Shown here piece by piece: positions 35,353-43,213 of a stretch of 64,000 bases of DNA (the first letter of the stretch is position 1; every line of letters starts with the position of its first letter). The position numbers and the translations under genes were made by a program. The stretch is taken from NCBI GenBank assembly GCA_034086985.1, contig JAXDZG010000003.1, positions 1 through 64,000 of the forward strand, in the 5' to 3' direction. Source of the stretch: Phascolarctobacterium_A sp034086985. GTDB lineage: Bacteria; Bacillota; Negativicutes; Acidaminococcales; Acidaminococcaceae. The notes beneath the pieces were generated by a model. The model did not search any database and had not been told where the DNA came from. It worked only from the letters and a program-made list of their open reading frames with translations.

Positions 35353-36759
35353 TTATTTTGCTTTCTCGGCTTCAGCTACCTTGGGGTCTACTACAACCTT
35401 GGTGGGGAACTGCATAGGTACGCCGATAGCGGTCTCTAGGTTAGTCTTGCAGGTGTTGTAGTCATACATGGCCTGCAAATAGTTGGTCTTCGCATCGGTC
35501 AGGGCCACCTGTGCATCCAGCACATCAGTGTTGGTGCCCACGCCATTCATATAGCGCAGCTGAGCGATACGATAATCTTCTTCAGCTTGAGACACCGCCA
35601 GCTTGGTGGTGTCGATGCGCTTTTCAGCCTCGCGCAGGTTCAGATAATTGGAGCGCACGTCCAGATTTACTGCGTCCACAGTGTCGCGATAGGTTTCATG
35701 TGCTTTTTTCAAATCTGCTTCAGCACCATGGATTTTAGAAACAGTAACGCCGCTGTCGAAGATGTTCATGGTTACTTGAACACCAACGCCCCAGTTGCCG
35801 TTTTCATCGCCAGGCCAATTGCTATCCTTCCAATTTTGACTTGCACTTGCAGCTACCTGAGGCATGTGACCGGAAATTGCTACACGCAGTGCACCTTTTG
35901 CAGCCTCTACGTTTTGCTTAGCCTGCTCCAATTCAGGACGATGCATAGCAGCATAATCCAAGCAATATTGCATGTCATTATCATAAGGAGTATAAACGAG
36001 AATATTATCCAGCTTCAATTGAGTATCCATGGGCAGACCCACGATCTTATTCAAATTAGCCTCTGCAATCTGGTAAGCATTTTCTGCTTTAATCAAGCTT
36101 TGCTTAGCGTTAGCAAGTTCAACTTGGCTGCGCAGCACGTCAACCTTGGCTACTACGCCCACCTCGTATTGAGCTTCCACATTCTTCAGATGATCTGCCA
36201 AACGGTCTACGGACTCACGGCCCAACTTTTGCATATTGTCAGCTTGCAGCATATCAAAATAACCATTGGTTACAGTGGTACGCATATCGTTGTACGCCTT
36301 TTGCAATCCTTGTTCAGAATAGATATATCCAGCCTTGGCCTTCTTAATGGTACCGCTGAGCTTGCCACCGGTGTAGATAGGCATAGAAGCAGTTAAAGAA
36401 TTGGAATGTTCATTGCCAATCTGTTTTGAAGTATTTGCCCATGCTACCTGTTTGTGATCAGAACCATCCCAAATCCAGCTATTTCCAGTCGTTATATTAT
36501 CGTTACTGCCACCACGTTGAGTTACATGCTTACCTTCAATAGTAATCCAACGGCTGTTGCGTGCTGCATTGTAGCTAGCGCGAGCGCTATCTCTCTCATA
36601 ACCCGCAATAGTAATGGCAGGGTTGGTATTAAAGGCGCGCTGCATAGCGTCCTCAAGATTGAGCGCCACAACCTCGCCAGCAAAGGCTGACTGGCTCAGC
36701 AGCATGGTCAGCGCTGCACTCAACATCACAAAGCGTTTACTAAATTTATGTCTAGTCAT
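35353..36759 (-). CDS. tolC: TolC family outer membrane efflux protein
   Basis: A 468-residue protein with a signal peptide (ending SAFA near 27) and two outer membrane efflux repeats (about 30-240 and 260-450), each with the long coiled helices and LxxAEANL/NLREAEKRID type patterns of TolC. It forms the outer-membrane channel for tripartite pumps or type I secretion. No pump genes lie beside it. It is transcribed alone from a consensus promoter with an inverted repeat overlapping the expected start site, so repression is likely. Confidence 0.9.
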   Translation of the reverse strand: MTRHKFSKRFVMLSAALTMLLSQSAFAGEVVALNLEDAMQRAFNTNPAITIAGYERDSARASYNAARNSRWITIEGKHVTQRGGSNDNITTGNSWIWDGSDHKQVAWANTSKQIGNEHSNSLTASMPIYTGGKLSGTIKKAKAGYIYSEQGLQKAYNDMRTTVTNGYFDMLQADNMQKLGRESVDRLADHLKNVEAQYEVGVVAKVDVLRSQVELANAKQSLIKAENAYQIAEANLNKIVGLPMDTQLKLDNILVYTPYDNDMQYCLDYAAMHRPELEQAKQNVEAAKGALRVAISGHMPQVAASASQNWKDSNWPGDENGNWGVGVQVTMNIFDSGVTVSKIHGAEADLKKAHETYRDTVDAVNLDVRSNYLNLREAEKRIDTTKLAVSQAEEDYRIAQLRYMNGVGTNTDVLDAQVALTDAKTNYLQAMYDYNTCKTNLETAIGVPMQFPTKVVVDPKVAEAEKAK

Positions 36760-36780
36760 CAGGAAACCTCCATTTCAACT

Positions 36781-36796
36781 CTGACTAATCAGTCAG
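36781..36796. promoter_or_regulatory. Inverted repeat at the tolC transcription start, candidate operator
   Basis: CTGACT-4-AGTCAG, lying just after the -10 of the tolC promoter. Short palindromes of this kind are common TetR-family operators at efflux genes, but the regulator is not in this window. Confidence 0.5.
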
Positions 36797-36805
36797 TATA
36801 GAAAA

Positions 36806-36834
36806 ATTATATTTTCTTTGACGAAAAATGTCAA
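36806..36834 (-). promoter_or_regulatory. Consensus sigma-A promoter of tolC
   Basis: Minus-strand TTGACA (36829-36834), exactly 17 bases, TATAAT (36806-36811): a full match to the consensus, 47 bases upstream of the tolC start. Confidence 0.85.
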
Positions 36835-36862
36835 ATGAAATTTCTGTAACATTGATTCACAA

Positions 36863-36963
36863 AGATTGGCGAGAAAGTACCAGAGACGAGGAAGGGCGAC
36901 GACGGCGTATCGGAAATACTCCTAGGAGCCCTGACGAAGTATATGGTGCTTTATCGGCAATCT
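36863..36963. other. Long imperfect hairpin between mlaD and the tolC promoter
   Basis: Outer arms AGATTG/CAATCT, then CGA/TCG, then a 9-pair AAAGTACCA/TGGTGCTTT stem with one G-T pair, enclose smaller stems (AGGGC/GCCCT, GTAT/ATAC). It begins right at the mlaD stop codon. It may be the 3' end structure of the mla transcript or a small RNA; it lacks a T-run and matches no RNA family I know. Confidence 0.4.
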
Positions 36964-38231
36964 TAGAAATAAGTACGTACGCCCATATAGGTATCACGCT
37001 TCGTACCGCGTACATCCATGGTCTCGCCGTATAACGAGAAGGTATTGGTGAGCCTCAGCTCGCCGCCTAAGCGCACCTTAGCATCGTCAAAATCATAGAG
37101 CTGGGAATAGAGTTTAAAATCCTTGCCAAAATCATAGCTCAGGCCTACGCCAAAATCCCCCTGCATAGCGCCCATGCTCACAGCAGCATTGCCCAGCTTG
37201 TGACCCATGATAAAGTCGAACTTATTAGCTTCGCCAATATCGTAGCCACCCATATAAAGATAGTTTTTATCGCTGGGGCTAATGGTCACGCCTAAATTGC
37301 CACGCCAATCGCAACCCTTAGCGCTGTAGCCAGCGTCCGCAGAAATCTTTGCCTCAGTGAAGGCTCCCATAATCTTATTGGCCTTAGCACTGGCTTCCTT
37401 CACATTGACCAGTGTATCTTTCAGGGACTGCTGAGTCACAGGGTCCTTGGCCACGGTCTCCAGCATCTGCACGATATTTTCCAAACGCTTGGTAGTATCT
37501 GCCATATTCTTGACGATGGCCGCAGCATTTTTGCCCGTTTCGCCATTATTATCCATGTTTTTCATGGTGCTTTCAATGTAACCTGCAGTAGCATTCATCT
37601 TTTGGGTCAGCTCGTTGATTTGATGAATCATCTGGGTAATATCCTGCTGATTAGCCACCGCCACATCGGCCATGACCTTGGTAAAGGTATTCATGTTTTC
37701 CGTAATGCCCTGCATGTTCTTGAAGCCATTTTTCATGGATTCCTGAACCTCTTTATCCCCAAAGACATTTTCAAAGGCTCCGGCAATATTTTCCAAGCGT
37801 GTTACTAAATCACCGGAACTAGCAAAAAACTCGTCCATGCCACCACCTGGAACACCTTTTAGCGTGCTGCCTTCAGTGATAAAGCCCTGGCCGGGCTTGG
37901 CAGGAGGCACAATGTGCACATATTTTTCGCCCATGATGCCATCGGAGGCAATGGTAAATACCGCTCCGTGGGGAATTTTTATATTATCATCTATTTCAGT
38001 TACAACCTCAACCTTATCGGGAGCCACATTGAGCTTCTTCACAGTGCCCACCTGCACGCCTGCATAGCGCACTACATGACCCGGCATCAGACCACTTACT
38101 TGGGGATAGTTGATGCGCAGCTCGTAGCCCTTTTTACCAAAGGAAAATGCTCCCATAAAGGTGATGATGCCTGCCAGTACCACAGCGCCGCCCAAGGCAA
38201 ATGCGCCGACTTTAACCTCACTTGCGCCCAT
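36963..38231 (-). CDS. mlaD: MlaD-like MCE protein with C-terminal barrel-like domain
   Basis: A 422-residue protein. One N-terminal span (about 10-30), an MCE domain (about 38-115), a long helical stretch (about 130-290) and a strand-rich end (about 297-422, alternating G/Y/F strands, final Phe). Classical MlaD is about 180 residues and lacks the last two parts. Long MlaD proteins that reach the outer membrane are known from Veillonella, so this is probably a trans-envelope bridge for phospholipids. It is encoded with mlaF (14-base overlap) and mlaE. Confidence 0.88.
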   Translation of the reverse strand: MGASEVKVGAFALGGAVVLAGIITFMGAFSFGKKGYELRINYPQVSGLMPGHVVRYAGVQVGTVKKLNVAPDKVEVVTEIDDNIKIPHGAVFTIASDGIMGEKYVHIVPPAKPGQGFITEGSTLKGVPGGGMDEFFASSGDLVTRLENIAGAFENVFGDKEVQESMKNGFKNMQGITENMNTFTKVMADVAVANQQDITQMIHQINELTQKMNATAGYIESTMKNMDNNGETGKNAAAIVKNMADTTKRLENIVQMLETVAKDPVTQQSLKDTLVNVKEASAKANKIMGAFTEAKISADAGYSAKGCDWRGNLGVTISPSDKNYLYMGGYDIGEANKFDFIMGHKLGNAAVSMGAMQGDFGVGLSYDFGKDFKLYSQLYDFDDAKVRLGGELRLTNTFSLYGETMDVRGTKRDTYMGVRTYF

Positions 38232-38991
38232 CTACATCCTCCTCTTTCCTTTCCAGTCCATTGACAAAGGCATGAACCACAGGGTTCGTGCTCTGCCTAA
38301 TCTCGTCCGGCGTACCAATCTGGACGATTTTTCCTTTATCTAGCATAGCGATGCGGTCCGCCGCATAATAAGCGGAGTCCATATCGTGTGTTACCAAAAC
38401 CGAAGTAACGCCCAGCTGCTGCTGGGTTTTGCGAATTAAGCGGGAAATAGTCATGGTCATGACCGGGTCCAGCCCTGAAGTGGGCTCATCGTAGAGCACA
38501 ATCCGCGGCTCCATGGCTAGGGCTCTCGATAGAGCCACACGCTTTTTCATGCCGCCGGATAATTCACTGGGCCACATTTCCTGTGTACCCGGCATGCCTA
38601 CCAAATCCAATAGAGTGGCCACGCGGCTCTGGATTTCCTCCTCGGCCAGCTTAAAATGCCGCCTCAGGCCAAAGGCCACGTTCTCGCCCACGCTCAAAAA
38701 ATCGAAAAGGGCTGAATACTGAAAAACCACACCCATGCGACTGCGCAGGCCATCCCACTCCTCCTCGCTGTAGCTCGCTGTTTCCTGTCCGTCGATAACG
38801 ACGCTACCGGCTGTAGGAGCTAAAAGGCCCGTCAGTACCTTAATCACCGTGCTTTTGCCCGTACCGGATGGGCCGATAATGGCTAAGGTCTCGCCCTCGT
38901 ATACATCCACATCCAAATCATTTAAGACAACCTTGTCTCCAAAGGCAATTTTTAGTTGGCGAATTTTAATCATTGACTTCCTGTTTTCCAT
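38218..38991 (-). CDS. mlaF: Phospholipid ABC transporter ATP-binding protein MlaF
   Basis: A 257-residue ATPase: Walker A GPSGTGKST, Q-loop VFQYSALF, signature ELSGGMKKRVALSRAL, Walker B IVLYDEPTSGLDP, then THDMDSAYYAADRI. The GGMKKR signature variant and length match MlaF. It powers lipid movement through MlaE and MlaD. The first ATG has GGAG 8 bases upstream; an internal ATG at 38973 also has a possible site. Confidence 0.93.
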   Translation of the reverse strand: MENRKSMIKIRQLKIAFGDKVVLNDLDVDVYEGETLAIIGPSGTGKSTVIKVLTGLLAPTAGSVVIDGQETASYSEEEWDGLRSRMGVVFQYSALFDFLSVGENVAFGLRRHFKLAEEEIQSRVATLLDLVGMPGTQEMWPSELSGGMKKRVALSRALAMEPRIVLYDEPTSGLDPVMTMTISRLIRKTQQQLGVTSVLVTHDMDSAYYAADRIAMLDKGKIVQIGTPDEIRQSTNPVVHAFVNGLERKEEDVDGRK

Positions 38992-39003
38992 GCCGCCAAC
39001 TCC

Positions 39004-39774
39004 CTAGACATAAATCACAATGGATAAGAAATAATTAAAAATGAAAATTAAAATAATGGACAGCACTACAGAAGCCGTAGTAGCCAAGCCCACTCCCTCG
39101 GCTCCATTAGGAGCATTGAGTCCTTTATAGCAGCCAATAATGGCAATAATACCGCCGAAAACACAGCTCTTTAGCATGCCACCGAAGACATCATAAAACT
39201 CCGCCAGCATTTTAATGGAATTGGTATAAGTAAAGGTGCCGATACCTGCATAATAATGCGCCACGAGCCAGCCACCGATATTGCCGATTAAGTTGGCAAA
39301 GACAACTAAAAGAGGCATCATCAGCACCATGGCAATAAAGCGTGGCACCACCAGATAGCTCACCGGATTGGCCGCCATCACACGCAGGGCATCGATTTGC
39401 TCGGTGACCTTCATGGTGCCCAGTTCCGCCGCAATGGCTGCGCCAATGCGCCCTGCCACCACCACGCCTACTAAAACAGGCACCAGCTCGCGAGCCATGG
39501 CAATGGCTACGATGCCGCCGACAGTGGAGGATGCGCCCAAGCGGACAAATTCCTTAGCCGTCTGCACAGAAAATACCATGCCCGTGCAAAGGATGGTCAT
39601 CAGCACAATGGGAAGGGAGTCCGCTCCTAAAAGAGCCATCTGCCGCACTACCTCGTGCCAATTTGCTTCCTTCAGGCGCCCAAGGGTCTGCAGGAGTAAA
39701 TTAGTGATACGGCCGCTAGCAGCGCAAAAAGCTAATATTCTTTTGCCACAAGCTTCACAAATCGCCTTCAGCAT
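39004..39774 (-). CDS. mlaE: Phospholipid ABC transporter permease MlaE
   Basis: A 256-residue inner-membrane permease of the MlaE family with about five to six spans and family motifs FVRLGASSTVGGIVAIAMARELVPV, GRIGAAIAAELGTMKVTEQIDALRV-type core (split here for length) and NPVSYLVVPR. It partners MlaF and MlaD. It is the first gene of the mlaEFD unit. Tandem 16-base repeats lie just upstream. Confidence 0.93.
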   Translation of the reverse strand: MLKAICEACGKRILAFCAASGRITNLLLQTLGRLKEANWHEVVRQMALLGADSLPIVLMTILCTGMVFSVQTAKEFVRLGASSTVGGIVAIAMARELVPVLVGVVVAGRIGAAIAAELGTMKVTEQIDALRVMAANPVSYLVVPRFIAMVLMMPLLVVFANLIGNIGGWLVAHYYAGIGTFTYTNSIKMLAEFYDVFGGMLKSCVFGGIIAIIGCYKGLNAPNGAEGVGLATTASVVLSIILIFIFNYFLSIVIYV

Positions 39775-39788
39775 GACTTCTGTCCTTT

Positions 39789-39820
39789 ACTCATTTCATA
39801 CTATACTCATTTGATACTAT
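39789..39820. repeat. Tandem 16-base direct repeat upstream of mlaE
   Basis: Two adjacent copies (39789-39804 and 39805-39820) of ACTCATTT(C/G)ATACTAT differ at one base. A minus-strand TATAAT at 39822-39827 lies immediately before them, so they cover the expected transcription start and leader: a possible operator. No good -35 is seen. Confidence 0.5.
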
Positions 39821-39899
39821 AATTATAAACTAAAAATATGACATAAATATGGCAAGAGGCAAGCAATACAGCAAAAATTAGCTGTCAAGCTATTAAAAA

Positions 39900-41576
39900 T
39901 TACTTCGGAGTAACCTCTACGCTTACCTCGCCCTCGCCGTCAATAATAAAATCAAAGGGATATTTTTGCTTAAAGGGTGAACCGGCCAGCATACCTGCTA
40001 GGCCCGCATCCTGGGCCGCAGCCTCAGCATTCATTTGCTGCTGTCCCGTAGCAATATCTACAATAATCTCGTTATTTTTATCAGCATTATTCACGCTCTT
40101 CACATAGTCAGCCAAGGTGTGACGCTGCTCCTGCTTTTTCGCAGCCGGCACGCCCTCCTGCTTTTGCTTGCGCAAAAGCTCGATAATCCAGGCCATGCTG
40201 CTACCTCCACGCACCTGCAGGTTCAGCTTGCCACCGGGATGATCCTTGGGCACCTTAAACTGCACCGTGCGGGTGAACTCCTGGCCGCGGTAGGGCTTCA
40301 TCGTTACGTCAATAGCCAGCTTGTCCCCGGCCTGCACCTTATCGGTGGCAGCCTTCACTCGCTGGATTTCAGCCACCTGCACCTGGTCGCTCACCTGCGC
40401 CTTCACGTCGATACCATATAGTTGCACCGCTTCAAATTTATTCTGCAGCAAAATGGTCATGGCCTCGCTGAGCTCCGCATTCACATTTTTTAAGAGCGCA
40501 TCCGTAGCATAAAACATATTCTCACGATCAATAATCAGAGGCTTTTTCTTGCTATCCACACCGGAAATAGTGAAGTGCACCCTAGCCGTGCCACCACCGT
40601 TGCGGTCCACGGCTTTGCTCAAGGCATTGAGCACCGCAGCATCCACGATAGCCGGAGCTAGCTTCTCATCCTCCACCACCTGCACGCGCATGCTGGTGCT
40701 CTGGCCGCGCCCGGTGTCGTTAGCGGTCACGAAAAGAGGAATGGTCTTGGGCAATGCTCCCACAGCGCCACCGATGCCGCTGGCGCGATCCTGAGTGAAG
40801 CTGCCTATAGGCTCGCCCATATTGCCCACCTTATAGCTGCTCTGCATATTGGGCACTACGCCCAGTACCCAAGCCTTGGTGAGATAAAAATTACTCTTGC
40901 CACGCTGCATAAAGGGATGGCCAAAGGCCAGCACCTTGCCCTCGTCATCAGTCCAGGTCACAGTGCCCAGTGCGCCCAAGGTCAAGTCACCCTGCAAAAT
41001 AGAAGCGCCCACAGCACTGCCCGGCTCCAAGGCCTTGCTAGAGCCCTGGCCTGCGCCAGCGTTGCCCAAGGCGGTAAGGCCCAAGGGAGCCAGTTTTTCC
41101 TGCAGATACTCTAGGCCATAATCAGTGAAGCCACCGGCCTGCAGGGCCGTGCCCTTAGGCAGCCAATCGCTGGGCACTGACTTAGGCTCGTCCAAAAGGC
41201 TCAGCATACGTCCAATAGGAGTCAAAAAGCAGTAGTGCGGGTCATTGAAGACCTTGCCAAAGGCTACAGCGCCCACCAAACGACCATCCACATACACGGG
41301 ACTGCCGCTCATGCCCTGGGCCACGCCGCCTGTCTTCTCTATTAAATCGCCGTATAGGCGCACGAAAATGCTATAGCCGGTGGCCTCGCTGCCCTGCACG
41401 CCCAAAATCTCCACATTAAATTCTTCGATGGTATCGCCCTGAATTACTGTCTTGCCAATGCCCTGCATACCAGGCTTTAAATCCCGCACGGGCATCAGAG
41501 ATACATTGGCAGCTGCGGCTACTGCAGCCACTGCCAGCTGCAGGCACAAGCATAAAGTCAAAAGTAAAAGTCGCAT
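39900..41576 (-). CDS. SpoIVB-type peptidase S55 domain protein
   Basis: A 558-residue exported protein. A signal peptide is followed by MPVRDLKPGMQGIGKTV, the S55 motif GMSGSPVY (about 88-95) with the presumed serine nucleophile, and later VLAFGHPF (about 216-222) with a candidate histidine. In Bacillus SpoIVB the histidine motif comes before GMSGSP, so the order here is reversed, as in a broad bacterial group of unknown role. The C-terminal half is beta-rich. It is a single-gene unit between the mla genes and the glycosidase gene. The ATG at 41576 has AGGAG upstream. Proteolytic activity is unproven. Confidence 0.75.
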   Translation of the reverse strand: MRLLLLTLCLCLQLAVAAVAAAANVSLMPVRDLKPGMQGIGKTVIQGDTIEEFNVEILGVQGSEATGYSIFVRLYGDLIEKTGGVAQGMSGSPVYVDGRLVGAVAFGKVFNDPHYCFLTPIGRMLSLLDEPKSVPSDWLPKGTALQAGGFTDYGLEYLQEKLAPLGLTALGNAGAGQGSSKALEPGSAVGASILQGDLTLGALGTVTWTDDEGKVLAFGHPFMQRGKSNFYLTKAWVLGVVPNMQSSYKVGNMGEPIGSFTQDRASGIGGAVGALPKTIPLFVTANDTGRGQSTSMRVQVVEDEKLAPAIVDAAVLNALSKAVDRNGGGTARVHFTISGVDSKKKPLIIDRENMFYATDALLKNVNAELSEAMTILLQNKFEAVQLYGIDVKAQVSDQVQVAEIQRVKAATDKVQAGDKLAIDVTMKPYRGQEFTRTVQFKVPKDHPGGKLNLQVRGGSSMAWIIELLRKQKQEGVPAAKKQEQRHTLADYVKSVNNADKNNEIIVDIATGQQQMNAEAAAQDAGLAGMLAGSPFKQKYPFDFIIDGEGEVSVEVTPK

Positions 41577-41628
41577 CTTCACTCCTAATGATTAAATAAT
41601 CATTTTCATCGTCTCTTAATAGTTGAAA

Positions 41629-41652
41629 ACCGGCGAGGCACTTCCCGCCGGT
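41629..41652 (-). promoter_or_regulatory. Leader hairpin of the S55 gene
   Basis: Seven-base arms ACCGGCG/CGCCGGT, followed by four T on the minus strand, inside the leader between the promoter at 41.7 kb and the start codon. It may act as a weak attenuator. A second small inverted repeat (41588-41603) lies just before the ribosome binding site. Confidence 0.4.
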
Positions 41653-41688
41653 GTAAACGCCAAATAAAAGCAAAGTATATATGGTTTT

Positions 41689-41717
41689 ATTATACTGCGC
41701 AAAAAAGGCTTTGACAA
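41689..41717 (-). promoter_or_regulatory. Promoter of the S55 peptidase-like gene
   Basis: Minus-strand TTGTCA (41712-41717), 17 bases, TATAAT (41689-41694), giving a leader of about 105 bases. Confidence 0.7.
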
Positions 41718-41756
41718 GCTTTTACAAGCCGTTAATTGTAAGGTAATTGCAAACAA

Positions 41757-43148
41757 TTATCTTGGGAAGAGACCCAAGCCGATGCTTACAGGCCGCTCCT
41801 TGCCATCAGAGGGCTTGTTAACCACAAGCCCGTTGATGGCAAGCACGCTGCTGCCGCCGCCGTCAAAATTGACGGCTTCCCGAGCGCCCAGGCGCAGCAT
41901 GTAGGTTGCCAGCTCCGCCAGGGTCAGCCCCGCAGAATTATTGCTGCGGCCATCAACTACCACCAGCATCACGCTACCGTCCTTCTTGATACCCACCGCG
42001 GTGCGGGGCGCACGACCCTTGGCGATGTCCGCTGGCATGCGCTCCTCGGTGGTGCGCACATGGGCTCGCCCATGCTCCACCAGGAGCGGCCCGCCGCTGA
42101 CAACTGTGTCAGCGGCATCGGCGGCGCTATTGCCCAGGGTTTCGCTGAAGCTGACTTTGTCGCCTACCTTCAGCTGCGCCAGCGCGGCTGCGCTGGCGCC
42201 GTGGCCGCTCACCACAACTGAGCCCGGCGTAATCACCATATTGCCCGCCGTGGCCACGGCGGTCACCCTGTTGTTGACAATCTTCACCTCGCGGCCCCAT
42301 TGATTAGTTTTGGTAGAGGGCGCAAAGAAGCTGTTATAAAGCACCAGATCATCGGCAATGCGCATGCGGTTCATGCCCTTAAGCACCAAGCTCTGCCCGT
42401 TGGGCAGATTTAAGGTGCCATAATAGCCAATATCCTGCACTATGTCCGCATTGCCGTTCTTCAAAACGTAGCCACTACGAGGCAGCTCATCCGCCGCCAT
42501 CATCTTGCCCTCCTTCTTGACGGAACCGATGACCCAGCCATCGGTATCAAAATAGGAGGCATTGATGGCGGCGATGAGCTTGTGCTGCTTCGCATATGCG
42601 GAGACGCGGCCGCGCCCATTATAAGCGCCTGCGGCGCTGAAGGGCAGCAGCTCATAGCGTGCTCCAGGCTCCACAGTGACCAGATAAGCCTGAATTTGGC
42701 GTCCGTTCATCTCGTCCTGCAAATAGGTATAGACCACTCCCTTGGCCAGTTGCTTACTCTGCTTCACAATATTAATGCGAAACAAATCCACCACCAGACG
42801 GTGTGGATTGGGCAGCTGGTAGACCTTGTATTGGCACTCCTTGTTGAGCTCGATGATGAGCTTGGAGCTGGTCTTTCCTTCAGGCACAAGGCGCACCGAC
42901 TTAATGCTGGCGTCCTTAAGCTTGGCCTGCTGCTTGACCGCAATGCTATTAGGAAGCGCCACCTCCAGCGTTAAGCCATCCTTATGCACCTTGTGGACAA
43001 TAGGCTCAGAGCTATCCAGCACAATGCGTACCCTTGCAGGACTCACGCTGCTGCGCAAATTGCTCACCGGTGCTGCGCTGGCCAGCGCAGAAAAACATAA
43101 CAATATAAACAATATCAATACAGAGATAAATCTTCTTGCAAATTTCAT
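41757..43148 (-). CDS. Phosphodiester glycosidase family protein with AMIN domain
   Basis: A 463-residue exported protein. A signal peptide (ending SALA or ASAA near 25), an AMIN-type domain (about 30-120, ...VRIVLDSSEPIVHKV...LVVDLFRI) and a C-terminal NAGPA/phosphodiester glycosidase domain (about 150-463) with LIAAINASYFDTDG, GRAPRTAVGI, VVVDGRS and NFDGGGSS. AMIN domains target proteins to the cell envelope, often peptidoglycan. NAGPA relatives split sugar phosphodiesters, so the substrate may be a wall or exopolysaccharide decoration. It follows mreB after a terminator-like hairpin. Confidence 0.85.
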   Translation of the reverse strand: MKFARRFISVLILFILLCFSALASAAPVSNLRSSVSPARVRIVLDSSEPIVHKVHKDGLTLEVALPNSIAVKQQAKLKDASIKSVRLVPEGKTSSKLIIELNKECQYKVYQLPNPHRLVVDLFRINIVKQSKQLAKGVVYTYLQDEMNGRQIQAYLVTVEPGARYELLPFSAAGAYNGRGRVSAYAKQHKLIAAINASYFDTDGWVIGSVKKEGKMMAADELPRSGYVLKNGNADIVQDIGYYGTLNLPNGQSLVLKGMNRMRIADDLVLYNSFFAPSTKTNQWGREVKIVNNRVTAVATAGNMVITPGSVVVSGHGASAAALAQLKVGDKVSFSETLGNSAADAADTVVSGGPLLVEHGRAHVRTTEERMPADIAKGRAPRTAVGIKKDGSVMLVVVDGRSNNSAGLTLAELATYMLRLGAREAVNFDGGGSSVLAINGLVVNKPSDGKERPVSIGLGLFPR

Positions 43149-43168
43149 AGATAACTTCCTAGTAAAGA

Positions 43169-43206
43169 TAAAAGAAAGACTCCCCTATTTAGGGGAGACT
43201 TCTCTT
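43169..43206 (-). terminator. Terminator after mreB
   Basis: CTCCCCT/AGGGGAG core with an extended imperfect A/G-rich stem, then CTTTCTTTT on the minus strand, 8 bases after the mreB stop. Confidence 0.6.
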
Positions 43207-43213
43207 TAAAAAA

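Noticed and set aside
36863..36963. Structured element as tRNA, SRP RNA, 6S RNA or a c-di-GMP riboswitch
   Set aside because: None of the conserved cores of these RNAs is present.
36828..37034. Plus-strand frame of 68 codons upstream of mlaD
   Set aside because: No ribosome binding site, overlaps mlaD and the structured element, and shows no recognisable protein features.
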